NCBI GenBank assembly: GCA_029298735.1
Contig: JANSLP010000123.1
Span: forward strand, 1 to 64,000
DNA from: Ophiostoma sp. CBS 140.51
Taxonomy: Eukaryota; Ascomycota; Sordariomycetes; Ophiostomatales; Ophiostomataceae
Length of the DNA stretch: 64,000 nt
Reading direction: 5' to 3'
The notes under the pieces are model-generated. The model was not told the DNA's origin, searched no databases, and saw only the letters and a list, made by a program, of their open reading frames with translations. The stretch's first letter is position 1, and each line of letters begins with the position of its first letter. Both the position numbers and the translations under genes were made by a program. Below are positions 46,077 through 57,761 of the stretch, in pieces.

Positions 46077-47439
46077 TTAAGCACCGTACCAACCGCCAGC
46101 TCTCCAGCAAGCTGTCGCACTGGGGGCGTTGGTGACCGTCGTGTACTGTGTTTGACTGCAGAGTGTTAGTGGTGATCATAGTAAGCTTTATCAGAGAGTG
46201 TTGCTCTTTTACATACCCAACCCAGACGGTGCCCGACACCTTTGTGGTCTGGTAGACAACGTCGGTCTGCGTGACAACGCCGTTGCCGCCGCGGGTGACG
46301 GTGACGGTGGCACCTGGCTTGTTGTTGCTGCCGTTGGCGCAGACAGTCGAGGGGGCGGGAGTGACAGTGGCCGTAATGGTCTTGAAGACCACCTCGGTCG
46401 TGGTAGCTGCGGGGGCGGTCGAGACACGGGTCTGCGTCACAGTGTAGGTCGTCTCGGTGACAGTGACGGTCGTGGCCATGACCGACTGCATGTGTTGGAC
46501 GTCGCGCTTGTCTAGAGGGGGTCAGCAAATAGGCCAAAAAAGAAGGAAATTAGGAGGAGAGACATACTCGACGGGTAGTGGCACGAGGCCTGGCTAGTCA
46601 CAGTCGTCTGGTACTGGCTTGTCTTGACGCCATCCGTAACCGACCGGGTAACTGTGGTCGTGACAGTCTGTGTGCGGCCGGCCTGAATGTTTGTGATGGT
46701 CTGCGTGGCGCCGTTGTTGTTGTTGCAGTTGGCGGTGACGGTCTGTGGAACGAGGATGAGCGTCTGGGTCTGGCCGACCGTGTTGACGATGGCTGTTATT
46801 TGGTGGTCAGTATTTTTTCAGACAAAATATCGAAAGACTGAATCTCATTTAAACTCACTCTTCGCGCGCGGTGTCGTGGTGATGCCAAGGACAATCGTCG
46901 GCGTAGCCTGTTGCAAAGGGTTAGTTATACATCCCGAGTTAAGGGTTCTTCCGTTTATCGAATTTACGTACAATCACAGTCGACGTCTGCGGCACACCGA
47001 CGGTGAGCGTAATGGTGCGCTGCACGGCAATCTGGTCACCAGACACGATAATCTTCCATGTGCCGGACTTCATGGCCGAGAAGGGGATGCCACTGGTTTG
47101 TTAGCCAAAATGTTGCATGACTTTTAAAGGCCAATAAAGACGCTGATCCAGTCAGTCTTACCAAGTTGACGTCGTCTGGGCACCGGTCGGCGTTGTGCTG
47201 ATGGCCGAGCAGGCATACTGGTTGTTGTCCGGGTCGACGAGAATAGGGCTGATGCTCTCCTGGTTGCAGCCCTGGAAAATTGTGATAAAGCTGAAGTACT
47301 GGTTCGACGAGCCGTCAATGTAGTAGGCACCTCCGTTCGAGTAGTCGACACCGTAACTTGAGCAGTCAGCCAGAGCACTAGATGCCAAGGACAGAACCGT
47401 GGCCGCCACGGCCAAAAACGTCTTCATTTGTGCAACCAT
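46077..47439 (-). CDS. Secreted Thr/Val-rich cell-surface protein, unknown function
   Basis: Six exons (47439-47162, 47092-46972, 46907-46859, 46792-46568, 46511-46217, 46155-46077) give 348 residues. A signal peptide is clear: a short basic start, then FLAVAATVLSLASSALA, with cleavage likely before DCSSYG. The first 110 mature residues form a Cys-containing module (DCSSYG, FQGCNQES, YACSAIS, TSTCGIPF). The remainder is dominated by TVT/TQT repeats likely to be O-glycosylated. A dibasic NKR site before DVQHM could be cut by a Kex2-type protease. There is no hydrophobic C-terminal GPI signal; it ends WRAGGWYGA. Every join keeps the frame and the residue style, which supports the model. A cell-wall or secreted role is inferred; I do not know the family. 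Confidence 0.78.
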
Positions 47440-50400
47440 GTTGTCGAGGGTGAAAGTAAAGGGCTGCCGATTATCGATGTTTCGTCTCGAAGGATGTCGT
47501 ATTAAAGAATGACTGGAGTGAAACAAAATTCCGGGTATTGGGAACCAAAGAAATAAAACGAAAGACGAGCGAATTAAACAGCTTCTAGGAGAGACAAAGA
47601 CAATGAATGAGACAGGATGAGAAGAAAAAAAAATCAAAATCAACAGGGTATGGGGTAGGGTTGGTTTTATGTGCGCTCGGGATAATCAAAAGTCAGTCTC
47701 TTCTCATAATCATTCCACAAGGGACTTCAATTGCAGGAGAACATGAGTCCGGGAAAAAGAGACTGAGAGGAGAAGGGCACAAAATTGGCAAAGGGAAACA
47801 AAATTATTGCGTGGAAAAGAGCCATGTGTTTCCCATATCGAGGGCCCATATCAATATCGATTGGCATTCCCCCATCCAAGATCCCGCCGTGCCATGACAT
47901 ACATCTTGGAAGCCAAGGAAATGGGCTTAGGGAAGAAAGCAATATAGTGCAAGGTTGGTGGCTGAAAGGCAGAAGGCTGGCCACATCGGAGGCAGAGAAC
48001 AGACGAGAGAGGCGTAAGGACGGGTAGATGGGACAGACCAGAAAGGGGGTCGTTCACGGTGCCGGAGATGAAATAAACATGCAATAAAATAAAGACGTAG
48101 GAAGAGTTACAAGATAGGATGACGCTGGTCTTGTTCATTTCTTGAGTGCATTTTTGTTTCGTTTCCATTTTAAGCACCTGTAACTTGCATCGTGCCGCCC
48201 TACAAACCAGACTCCGCTGCCCTCACCGTTCAGTGATAAAACCTTATTCAAGAGGAGCTGGTACTAAGAGACAATGCAAGGGTATTTAGGAAGAGGTAGA
48301 TTGAGAGCCGGCTGGTTGTTGCGGACAGTAAATTGGCCGGAATTCAGGCTATGATCATGCGGTTACCAGGAACCAAGGCTGCCGTGTATGAAAAATATGT
48401 TGTTCTCGTTCAAAAATAGGGCTTCCCATAGCAGAAAACATAAGACGAAAGAAAGGTGATTGACAAACAAACTTCGCTTGGGACGATACTGAGGAAGGCA
48501 AAGTGGAAATAGTAAGGAGAGAGCTGGTCGAGGAGGAAAACACGCAAATACAATTAGGAAAGGTACAGTCTCCAAAACTGAAGAGCGCACCGTCCACGCG
48601 TACATCTACGGCCACTCGGTCGCCAGATTACATTGTATATACATTGTGCATACGAATGGTGGGAGACAAGACTATCAAGGAGGGTGTGGGAGACAAAGCG
48701 CAAAAAAAGTCCGATGGGGATATGAGCATGCACACCTCTATCGTGAGAGAATACCACAACATGCCACATAGGAAGACAGACGCTCGAGCTTAGCAAAGGC
48801 TCGCCACGCACGTCGTTGATCTAGCCGATGTGTAAGTGCATGGGCTCTTCTGGTATCTGGGTACGGATAAGGCACGTTGCAAACAAGGGCCATCCTTGCT
48901 CTCTTTTGCCGGAACGGGTCTTGATTAACCCTGTCTGCCGTCTAAGTGATGGCAGTAAGAAACAGAGATCGAGAGACAGGTAGAAATACACAGTCGCAAG
49001 TCTCGTGGTAGGGTGGCATCGTGTATTACCAACTAATAGAGTCAGGAAAAGGATGCTGAGAGTGGCGGGGTATGCGTGTAAGGATTGGTAGTTGGTCAGT
49101 GGCAGAGGGAAACGTGAAGCTGGGCGGGTATGCTTAACATGCCTCCGGACATACTACTTGGTTGTAAACTGGATGCACACCCTTTCACATCTATGTCCCT
49201 TCTTTGGTGAGAGCCTATTTCGGGTACCTGACAGGGTCAGCCGGGAGCCTGGCTTGTTCCTCTTCCTTCGAGGATGTGAGAAGATAGAGAGGGTTGAACC
49301 CAGCAGAATATTTTGGTCAGAAGTTTTGAGGGAAAGTCGGGGGAAGAGTGTCATTTTGCCTATATTGGGTGCTGCTGATATGGGTCGCCCGGTCAGCCGC
49401 GTGAGGGCCAGCTGAAAACCTTGTTTTTGTTTTATCTCTATTCTTCTCTTATCGCCTCCACTCTCCGCTATGCATGTCAAAGGCACTGGCGGGGGGGAAT
49501 CTTGATCGTCAAATCGACGGTGGTAGCCTACTCTTCATGTAAGAAGCATCAATAGATGTGCTCATAGAAGAATCATGAGTGCTCAAAAGGCCAAGAACTC
49601 TAAAGCTGTTGAGATTCGAAGGCATACTGCACCGGGCTTTCGGGCCAGGAATAATGCCAATAAATAGGAAAGGGTGTATGCACGGCGGGGGATACTTCCA
49701 GTAAACTGTCATGAGCATCTTGGCGTTCGTTTCGACTATCGCAACGGCGAGGCCAGTAGTCAGGCAATGTCATCAAACAACAGAAGACACCGTCTTCGCC
49801 TCCTTGACACACTCAAGCTGTAAGCGAGAGGGCGACTTGGGTCTAGAAAAGAGAAAATTGGCTTCAGTGCTATGTTGTTATTGTTGACGGTTTCTTGGCG
49901 GGAAACTCCGCCTGGAAGCCCAGGCCCGTCCATCCGCGCAAAAGAGTTCAGACGAAGAAACATCTAGTGAGCTGTACGGACACGGCCAGTAGTATTAACA
50001 GTCGGTGTAATCAAGCTATAGCTGGGGGTCAGCATAATAGAGAAAATATGGGAGGATGGGAGAAGGGCTAGACGGACCTTTGAAAAGCCGTCGGGCTGGG
50101 TGAACCGAGATTTCGATAACCAAAATGTCGTCACATACCCTATTTTGCAAAACCGGCTATTGATATGCTGTAGTCTGGCTGTTGTGAAGATGATGTGATG
50201 AGAAAAATTAAAGGAGTAGAGGGAATAATTTTTGACCAGTTGAATAGGGGCAGACGTAAACAACACCAAGCGCACCTTCCTTCCAACTTCAATCGTACCT
50301 TCCAATGAAAGAAAATCTTTTTGGGAACTTCCTATACAACTCATTCGCACCTTCTTCAGTCTCTCTCCTTCCTTCTTCAAGCTTCTTTCCCTCTTGAAAA

Positions 50401-52100
50401 GCGAACATGTATCGCTCCTTCCGGGCAAAAAAAAATCAGGGTTCACACCCCCCTTCCTTATCCATCTGCCGCTTTCATTCTCGCTCCTCGGTCGAGCATA
50501 TCATATATTTTCCAACTTGTTGGAATCGACTTGCAGAAACTACTTTATGCCCATATCGATGTGCATGTGCATATAAACGCCAAGCCCGTCGCCAAACCGC
50601 GTCCTCTCCTGTTGCTACAGTGTACATGTTGGAAGAGAATTGACGCCGTGTGCCTACATACCTTCCCGTGTTTGCGGTATTTTTCCTCTTGTACACATAT
50701 TTCGTCTCTCTCTCTCTTTCAAGCCCTCTCTTTCTGTTATCATCGGACTCGGAACATTACAGCGGAGTTTGCCATCGTGGCCCGCCCTTTATCTATCGTC
50801 TGCTCTCACAAAAATAGACCATATCCCCGTCCCGTGTGCATCGACATGATCTATTGCCGTCTTTTGGCCTATCGATTTTTGCTGCTGTTATCGTCATCGT
50901 CGTCATCATGGCCCCATCAACCCTAAGATTCATCAGGCACTTGGTCTAAACATACGGCCCTCTCGTTTTCGTCTTTTCCTCCCTGGCAGTCGGTCTCTCC
51001 CACGAGACACCATTTACCGGGGGTGCGGTGGTCTTGGCGCTTCGGGGAGAAAATAAGTACACAAAGAGACGATGGGTGAGTAGTAATTTGATTTTGAAGC
51101 TGACCTTGCGCGTTTACATGTCCCCTCGCCCCTTGTCCTCGTCCATCCACACCACACCCCCCAATAAAGGAGATCGTGCTTAGCGTTGGGGGAGGCCGAA
51201 AATTATATATAAAAAGTATCAGGACAAGACCACAAAACTGTAGAACACATACGACGTGCATATTGCATGATCCGTTGGTCGTTGCTCGTTGGCTGTTGGT
51301 CGAGAAACCATCCACGAGACAACGTGCCTAGAATGGCTTCTTCCTGGTAAAATCCAAATAAGCTATCCCTGTCCCTTGTATGGTCCCTTTGAATACCCAG
51401 TCTCATGTCCCCGGATCGAAACCCTGGCCTCACCATCGTGTATCTTTTACTCTAGAGTTTCCCGAAGTATGATGAGATAGGTTTAAGTATGCCGTGGGAT
51501 CGTTGGGTACAAGGGCAACCCCTAGTCTGGTTACCCCGGATGATCAAGACTCTGTTTTTACCCTGTCATTTTGTTTGTCTTGCCATTCACCTTCCAAAGC
51601 AATCTCATGACGTATGACTACCGTTGGAGCACCATTTGTTTATTTGTTGGTGATGCGCACCATGACTTCTCTTCACGGAATTTAGCACAAGAGCTCGGGA
51701 TACCCTTTCTAGGCCAAGTCCATTCTGGAACGTGCTTCCGAGGTCGTTGGGAAGGCAATATAAATACGAGTATCGTCACGCAACCCACGGCGCGAAAGCC
51801 ATGCGACCCAGACAGTGGCCCAGACTAGGACCCTGAAAATCAAAGGTATCTCCTCTTTGTATGCAAAGACTGTTTTTATTGTTTATTTCCAGTATCCTAA
51901 AGGCTCGCTACCGATTTGATGCCAAAAAGTAGATGCAGCTATATATATCAAAATAGATCTTGAAGTAAATAATAATGAAGGAGGGAGGGAAAATCGGGAA
52001 CGGAAACCAGGAAAGGCGTTCCCCCCTCAAAATAAGAGTGCAATATCCAGCCCGTTCCCTCGTCCAAGAGACATGAAGGGGAAAGTGAGAAGAAGGCAGC
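47440..52100. other. 4.7-kb region without recognisable genes
   Basis: Open frames here are short, in all six frames, and show no domain, signal or sensible splice partners. A GCTCCTTCC site is at 50414-50422 and an ACGCGT at 48596-48601. The plus strand is C/T-rich at 50340-50760, with a CT-dinucleotide run near 50706-50720, resembling a leader although no gene follows on that strand. Non-coding transcripts are possible but not supported. Confidence 0.4.
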
Positions 52101-52862
52101 TCATAGTTTAGACCACAGGCCAGGCGATGACGACGTCGTTGATGGAGACGATGCTGTTGCCGCCAACGGCACACGCACCACAACAGAGCTCGTGCCCTCC
52201 GCGAAAGCTGCGCCACTGTCCAGAATGACCTCCTGGCAGTCTTCGGGGCCCACGCCGTTGGCAAACTGGAACACAAAGAAGGGCAGCGAGGTGCCGGCGG
52301 CGCCGAGCGCGGCCATGGGCGCGTGCCATGTGGCGGCGCCGTAGGTAACGGCCTGGTCGCCGCGGGCAATAAAGGCACGCAGACCACGGACATCAGGCGG
52401 GTTGTTGCGGGCCGCATCCTGCACGGTAGGCGCCACAATCACGAGGTAGCGGGTATCGGCGGCAGACTGTGTTGAGAGAGGCACAAATGTCTGGGTAGTG
52501 TAGGGGTGGCGCTCCAGGATGGTGACGGGGAAGCGGTTGCCCTCGAGCAGCGTGCGGGCGCTGCAGACGAACATACTGGCCAGGGGCTCAGATGGTGTGC
52601 CGCTCGGGGCTTTGCCGGAGGCATAGCGGTCGGCGAGGCGCGACACACGCTGGTACTTGATGGCGGAGCCCTGGTTGGCGGACACGGGGTTGAGCCGGTG
52701 GGATGCACCACCGGAAGAACCAAAGGCCTGTGCATACTGCAAAGGGTGTACGTCCGGCCGCGGGTTCTCAATGACGTCGCCAAAGGGCGCAAACGAGGCT
52801 ACGGTCAGCGGCTCGGCGGGCATGGCCAGCCGCAGCGCCGCGACGTCGAGCCGGTCAGGCAT
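52101..52862 (-). CDS. DAL3: Ureidoglycolate lyase, with peroxisomal SKL tail
   Basis: A single exon encodes 253 residues. The pattern LTVASFAPFGDVIENP, later FVCSARTLLEGNRFPVTILE, then ATWHAPMAALG and FFVFQFANGVGPEDCQEV matches the ureidoglycolate lyase family (yeast Dal3). The enzyme splits ureidoglycolate to glyoxylate and urea in allantoin and purine-nitrogen breakdown. The protein ends GLWSKL; SKL is the prototype type-1 peroxisomal targeting signal. Upstream, GATA-type sites AGATAA (53214-53219) and GATAAG (53259-53264) would suit nitrogen control, but such hexamers are common. The last 20 residues before SKL are Ser/Thr-rich and look like a linker. Confidence 0.92.
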   Translation of the reverse strand: MPDRLDVAALRLAMPAEPLTVASFAPFGDVIENPRPDVHPLQYAQAFGSSGGASHRLNPVSANQGSAIKYQRVSRLADRYASGKAPSGTPSEPLASMFVCSARTLLEGNRFPVTILERHPYTTQTFVPLSTQSAADTRYLVIVAPTVQDAARNNPPDVRGLRAFIARGDQAVTYGAATWHAPMAALGAAGTSLPFFVFQFANGVGPEDCQEVILDSGAAFAEGTSSVVVRVPLAATASSPSTTSSSPGLWSKL

Positions 52863-54162
52863 TGAGAAGAGAATGTGTGTGGAGAGGGAGGAGGAGAAGG
52901 GGGCGTAGCGAAGGGTGTGCTACAATAACGTCGCACGTATTAACCGTCCCGGCTCAAGCAACCGGGCTGTTGGATTCCTGAAAATGGCTTACAGCCTGCT
53001 GTGTGTTTCGTCTCGTCTTTTTTGGCGCCCCTTTTCGTCCCTTCTTTAGAGATTAGCCTCTACCAAAATGGGTGCCAAAAATGATAGGCTGTTTCGTCCC
53101 AAGTATCGTCGAATCCGCCGAGATGACCTGCAAGTGATCTTTTTCTTGTCGCCTGTCGCTTTGATATGTCTAGTTGTCTATGTATTCAGTCGTGATGCTT
53201 TTGAAATTATGTGAGATAATTGAGCGGGGATTGTTGGTTTCACAGAAAAGCGCCGACCGATAAGAGTGGAAGGTGCGACTGCAGAAATCGCCTCTTTGTT
53301 GAAAAACTCCGTTTTGGGCCAGGTACCGAGGCTCGCCCCTTCCCCATAATGCAACGACAACAGACTTCAAACAACATGATATGCACGTCACGGTATAAAG
53401 TTATTTGTTTTTATATCGTGTTTGGTTTTTAGACATTTTTTTATACGTTTGATTTTCCTAATGAGTTATACAACATATTAAAGAAAATATTACCATTTCC
53501 ATATGGGGTTTATCTTCCAAAAAAAAGAGAGGAAAGAAGCGAAAACGAATAAACGAATGAAATACACCAATGAAAGCAATAAGGCAAGAGAACTCTTTTT
53601 CTTCTTCCAAATAGTCCATATGAACAAAAGGAGCCTTTCGCGTACCAGGGAGGAAAGTACGTTGTGTTTCGTTCACCACATGAGGGCACAAAAGGCGGAA
53701 GCTGCGGCAGGTCGGTTCAATCCGAACGAAACAATGACAACCTGGTTTACAAAGAGCTCATGATGAAAGTGGGATGCCTTTCGAGACGGGCAAAGGAAAC
53801 CCCTGCGTCATTTACTGTTTAACGGGTATGATAATGCGGCGTATTGAATTTGAATGGAAAGTGCTCGATGGCGTCTCTCTCAAAAGCAGCTGCCTTCTCC
53901 CGACCCCAAAGTGACACGTTTTTTTGCTGAATGACGATGAATTGTCTACGAATATTCATGACGACGACGGATAGAAAATAGCATGTGCCTTTCATGTGAG
54001 TTTAAGGTGAGATCTTGATTATACTCTTTGGTGATGCCTACTGACGGTCTCCAGAGTCGATCCTAGGCAAAGACAAAAGCGCGCGTCGTTGGCTACGCAT
54101 TCCTGTCCACGACACATTGATTCCCGAATGCTTCAGCCTTGTCTTCGCCGACACAATTTGCA
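52863..54162. promoter_or_regulatory. Intergenic upstream of ureidoglycolate lyase
   Basis: 1.3 kb of mixed composition, AT-rich at 53380-53520. It contains two GATA-type hexamers (53214-53219 and 53259-53264) about 350-400 bp before the lyase start. No gene is visible. Confidence 0.4.
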
Positions 54163-54675
54163 ATGATGCGAGGAGGGGTCGGTCCATTGTCTCGCCGGCT
54201 CGACACCCGTGACAATGTCGTCTTCGTCACGCCGAATACGCACCCCAACGAGCTTTCGGTCCTTTTTCTCCTTTTCTTCCTGTGCATCGCTGTTGTCGTG
54301 CTCGCATTCATCGCATTGTTCTGCATCAGCTGCCGTGCGAGAAAGATCAATAAGCAAGATAATAACTTGGAAGAGCGTTGTGAGAGAACCTCGCAACCTC
54401 ACCACGTGGCGCCAGGCAGCAGTCCCCATCTGCAGGTCATGTCCGTTACTGTCGCCGTCGCTGCGCCGGTCCCCGCTCGGTTGAAGGTGCCTAAGCCGAT
54501 GATGCCTAAGTCGATGACGAGGTTCGACACAGAAGAAGACGGAAAACGCGCCCTACGCCGTCGGCAATACGATTCGCGCGATCTGCGAGCCTTGCGTGCT
54601 CTTCACGCCTTTCAACCTCTTCACGCCATGGATGGACATTTCGCCGGGGAGGATTCAAGTAGGATCACGAAATGA
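54163..54675 (+). CDS. Possible single-pass membrane protein (doubtful)
   Basis: An open frame of 170 codons begins with MMRGGVGPLSRRLD. Residues about 30-57 form one strong hydrophobic segment (LSVLFLLFFLCIAVVVLAFI), followed by a basic SCRARK flank, so the C-terminus would be cytosolic. The tail is polar, with RALRALHAF and Pro/Lys/Met repeats. C-rich third positions in the first half support coding; the second half is less convincing. I do not recognise a family. It may be a species-level orphan or chance. Confidence 0.38.
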   Translation: MMRGGVGPLSRRLDTRDNVVFVTPNTHPNELSVLFLLFFLCIAVVVLAFIALFCISCRARKINKQDNNLEERCERTSQPHHVAPGSSPHLQVMSVTVAVAAPVPARLKVPKPMMPKSMTRFDTEEDGKRALRRRQYDSRDLRALRALHAFQPLHAMDGHFAGEDSSRITK

Positions 54676-55838
54676 TGCGCGAGGCTTGACACAAAAGCGG
54701 AAATGATCGAGCGACAATGGACAAGGCTGTCGAGGCTGTCGTCCGAATTGAGGGCTAGACCTTTTGTGATCACAAAACATTCACGAAACAACGACGCAAG
54801 AAGCACGAACAATATTACGGAGACACTATCCAGATAAAGGCTAAAAAATGTCTCCTCGATGCCGACACCGGTGTGGCTTGGGGCATGTTACATGCGCAAA
54901 CGGCCGAGTGTACCCCAGATTGTATCCCCGAGATGGGGAACGCCAATGAGAAGCGACGGCGGTATGACTCTTACTTTCCACTCCTTGGCCGAAGAGGTTT
55001 TCATAAGACGGGGTCTTTTTCTGACAACCACAACCCGTTGTGATATTCCGATTGACGTGGATGCCGTGAACTTCTGGATTGATTCTCGGGATCGTTTCTC
55101 ACACCGGAGCCTCAGTTTTGCAATTGTTGAGTTGTTGAGGCTCTTCGAAACAAACTCAATTGTAAGATGGGATTGTGGAATTTGGTGGAATCAATTGTGA
55201 ACGACAACGCAATAACGCCAAAACGACACCAAAATTCACCCATTAAACGAACCCGAGTAGGTGGAACGCGTGCAAAAATCAATAGAAAATAAGCGGAGCT
55301 GCCTAATTCAGCGAGATTCAAGGCACGTTAACTGGTCTTTTGGCAAGTGACTGGGGCTCTCAACGGGCCAATTGACCAGGATGCAATACCCCTCGCCCAG
55401 TTCCTTCCTCAGTTGGTCTCCTTGTCTCCTTCCACGTCCGGCACCACTCCGGAGGAAGAGATCAGCAAGCGGGGACTACCTGCCGTTGCGCGCCCTTTTG
55501 CACTGGCATGTGTCTTGCTCGATTTTTTTTTTTGGGTGGGACAATATACGAAGCTGCACGTTTGAGAAAATAAAATGTAAGAAGACGAAAAAATATTTAT
55601 GAATTGGATGAAAGAACCTCTATACGAAGACATGCAATCGCGATTCCGAGACATCATGAACCCTTGTTCTGCTTGTGAAGCTCAAAAACCATTGTGACGA
55701 CAGCTCCTTCCCCTCTTGGACGGCCCTCGTCCCCCACGACCCTCCTGCCCATTTTGCGACGCATATGACAACACCTTCCTCTTGAGAGTACAAGGCACAT
55801 ACACGCATACACCACTTGACTCTTGACTCATTTCAACA
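54676..55838. promoter_or_regulatory. Intergenic upstream of the 2H-phosphoesterase-like gene
   Basis: 1.2 kb. A GCTCCTTCC site at 55703-55711 lies 136 bp before the next start codon. AT-rich DNA at 55570-55610. No gene is visible. Confidence 0.45.
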
Positions 55839-56933
55839 ATGGCCGCCTCTCTTGTTTCCGTTGACGCAAAAAACCAGCTCGAGGACCTCTCGGGCATCGT
55901 CATCCAGCCGGGCGAGAACCCATACCAGGCCCTCATCAATACCTGTGATAACGACCCGGCCAAGATTCAGGCGCTGTATCAGATGCACCGCACGCTGCGT
56001 AACCAGCAGCAGCGGGCCAAGTTCTTGGATCCGGCCTTTTCAGAAGTGCTGGTCGACCCGTTCCTCGTTCGCATCGAGAACCCCAGCATCGACCCTTCCT
56101 TCGCTGACCCGCGCCATGGCCTCGTCTTCTGGGCCCGACCGCCGGAGCACGTCCTCCAGCTCGCCGCCCATGTGCAGGGCTTGCTCCAAAAGGCCGCTCC
56201 ACGCGCGCTCTGGCTCATGCCCATGAACCGCCAGCACATGACGGCACTCGAAATCACCCACTCCAAGACGCCCGCCGAGGCCTTTGCCGTGGTCGACCAA
56301 ATGGCCAAGGCCACGAGCCAGGCGACGGCCGACGACGGCAGCCTCACCCAAGAATCGGGCATTGCCTCTATTGTCAACTACCCCTATGCGCACCGCGCAC
56401 GCCTTGTCAAGCCCATGGTCTCGTACGATCTGGCAGCCGTGGCGCTGTCCTTTGTGCCCGCGGCGGGTGAGCCTAGAGCATCGCCCGCGCCCGTACCGCC
56501 TGCGCAAAATGCCGACAACATCCCCGTGGACGATGCCTACACATACCACCACCTGCGGCGCGACCTGTTTGACCGTGCCCAGGCCACGGGTGTCGATGTG
56601 GCCTCGCGGTATGTCGTGCCGAGCGCGCACATTACGTTAGGCCGGTTCATCGGACAGGAGGACCACGCCACCCCGGATTCGCGCCAGGCCTGGGTCGACA
56701 AGCTGGACGAGATCAACGCTTGGTTGGAGAAGGAGGTGTGGGATAAAGTGTGGGAGGTGTCCGAGTCAGATACGGATAGCCAGGCGAGCGGCTACCGGTT
56801 CCCCGATCTGCCGCCCCCGCACCAACGGTTGGTCGGCGAGTGGGTGGTCGGACAAGAACGCGGACTCGATGCGCGAACGGGCGCTCTCTGGTACGGTGGC
56901 GGCCGCAGCGTCATGGTCGGGCAGGGCTTCTGA
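55839..56933 (+). CDS. 2H-phosphoesterase-like protein (RNA ligase / cyclic phosphodiesterase fold)
   Basis: A single exon encodes 364 residues. Two HxT motifs, the signature of the 2H superfamily, are present: RQHMTALEITHS (about residue 129) and PSAHITLGRFI (about residue 266). Between them are an Ala/Pro-rich loop and the conserved-looking VSYDLAAVALSFVPA strand. 2H enzymes hydrolyse cyclic phosphodiesters in RNA or nucleotides, or open 2',5' links; the substrate of this fungal group is not established. No signal peptide or membrane segment is seen. It starts at the first ATG in the frame (MAASLVSVDAK), preceded by a short C/A-rich leader. Confidence 0.82.
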   Translation: MAASLVSVDAKNQLEDLSGIVIQPGENPYQALINTCDNDPAKIQALYQMHRTLRNQQQRAKFLDPAFSEVLVDPFLVRIENPSIDPSFADPRHGLVFWARPPEHVLQLAAHVQGLLQKAAPRALWLMPMNRQHMTALEITHSKTPAEAFAVVDQMAKATSQATADDGSLTQESGIASIVNYPYAHRARLVKPMVSYDLAAVALSFVPAAGEPRASPAPVPPAQNADNIPVDDAYTYHHLRRDLFDRAQATGVDVASRYVVPSAHITLGRFIGQEDHATPDSRQAWVDKLDEINAWLEKEVWDKVWEVSESDTDSQASGYRFPDLPPPHQRLVGEWVVGQERGLDARTGALWYGGGRSVMVGQGF

Positions 56934-57761
56934 AGCCAGGGCCGCTCTACCACTGTGGTAGACGCGAGCTATTTCCCGAAACCGTACACTCCAGATGCGG
57001 GATAGAAGTATCAAATACTTTGTAGATGGAGAAAACCTAAAGAATTAAAGAGTTATGATAGTTAAAATAAGCGGGTAGTGATAGTTCAAATCGAGTCGAC
57101 TGCCCTTTTCTTTCCACCAAAAACAGTAAACTTTCAAGTGTTTTTATTTTGTTTTTATTTCTGTCTTCGTTATTTTATGGTTGTTTTATATGCTTTCTCG
57201 TAGACCGGCTGCATTACAAGACCGGACATACGAAAAATAACCCAAATCCTCCGACCCCGTCCCGTACAAAATTTTGATGAGTGTTTTTTTTGTGCTTGGC
57301 TATATCCATGATCCCCCAAAGGGTAACTCCCATGTAAAACAAACAGAAAGAGAAACACCAGTGATGCCCATATCCCGATTGCAAGAAGCAAAGTTGAATG
57401 ATTGAGAAAACAGAAAGAAAAGAAGCGGTCGTGAGAGAGCAAAACCCCGGTTCGATATGTTTGCGCCTCCGTCTAGCATGGCGTTTGTTGCGTCATTGGC
57501 GAAGGGTCGTGATTCTTGGTCGGATTCTGGGCGGGTTTATTGGAGGGTCGGATGAGCGAGCAAGCGGAGAGAGAGAAAAGAGCGACGAGCGAGAAGCAAG
57601 GGTATTGCTCTGCTGTCGAGAATCTCCTCAGTGCGCGCCCTTGGTTTGTGGGCGCGCACGAGAGAGGGCGGGCGAGAGAAAAAGAGAGAGGACAAGACAA
57701 AAGCAAAATGGCGTGCATGAAGGAAACAAAGAACAAGAGAGGTTGGCAATAGGCGATCCGT
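56934..57761. other. Convergent 3' region
   Basis: Between the ends of the 2H-phosphoesterase-like gene (+) and RPL42 (-). AT-rich at 57030-57200, purine-rich at 57550-57700. No gene is visible. Confidence 0.45.

Noticed and set aside
50321..50926. 201-codon open frame on the plus strand
   Set aside because: Lies in C/T-rich DNA that keeps several frames open; residue style is that of translated leader sequence.
52108..52329. Alternative frame at the end of ureidoglycolate lyase suggesting a frameshift
   Set aside because: The shifted frame gives SIVSINDVVIAWPVV, but the main frame is open without a break and ends in a credible SKL signal.
53700..53730. tRNA T-arm-like GGTTCAATCC
   Set aside because: The flanking stem does not pair and no D-arm or anticodon arm is found upstream.
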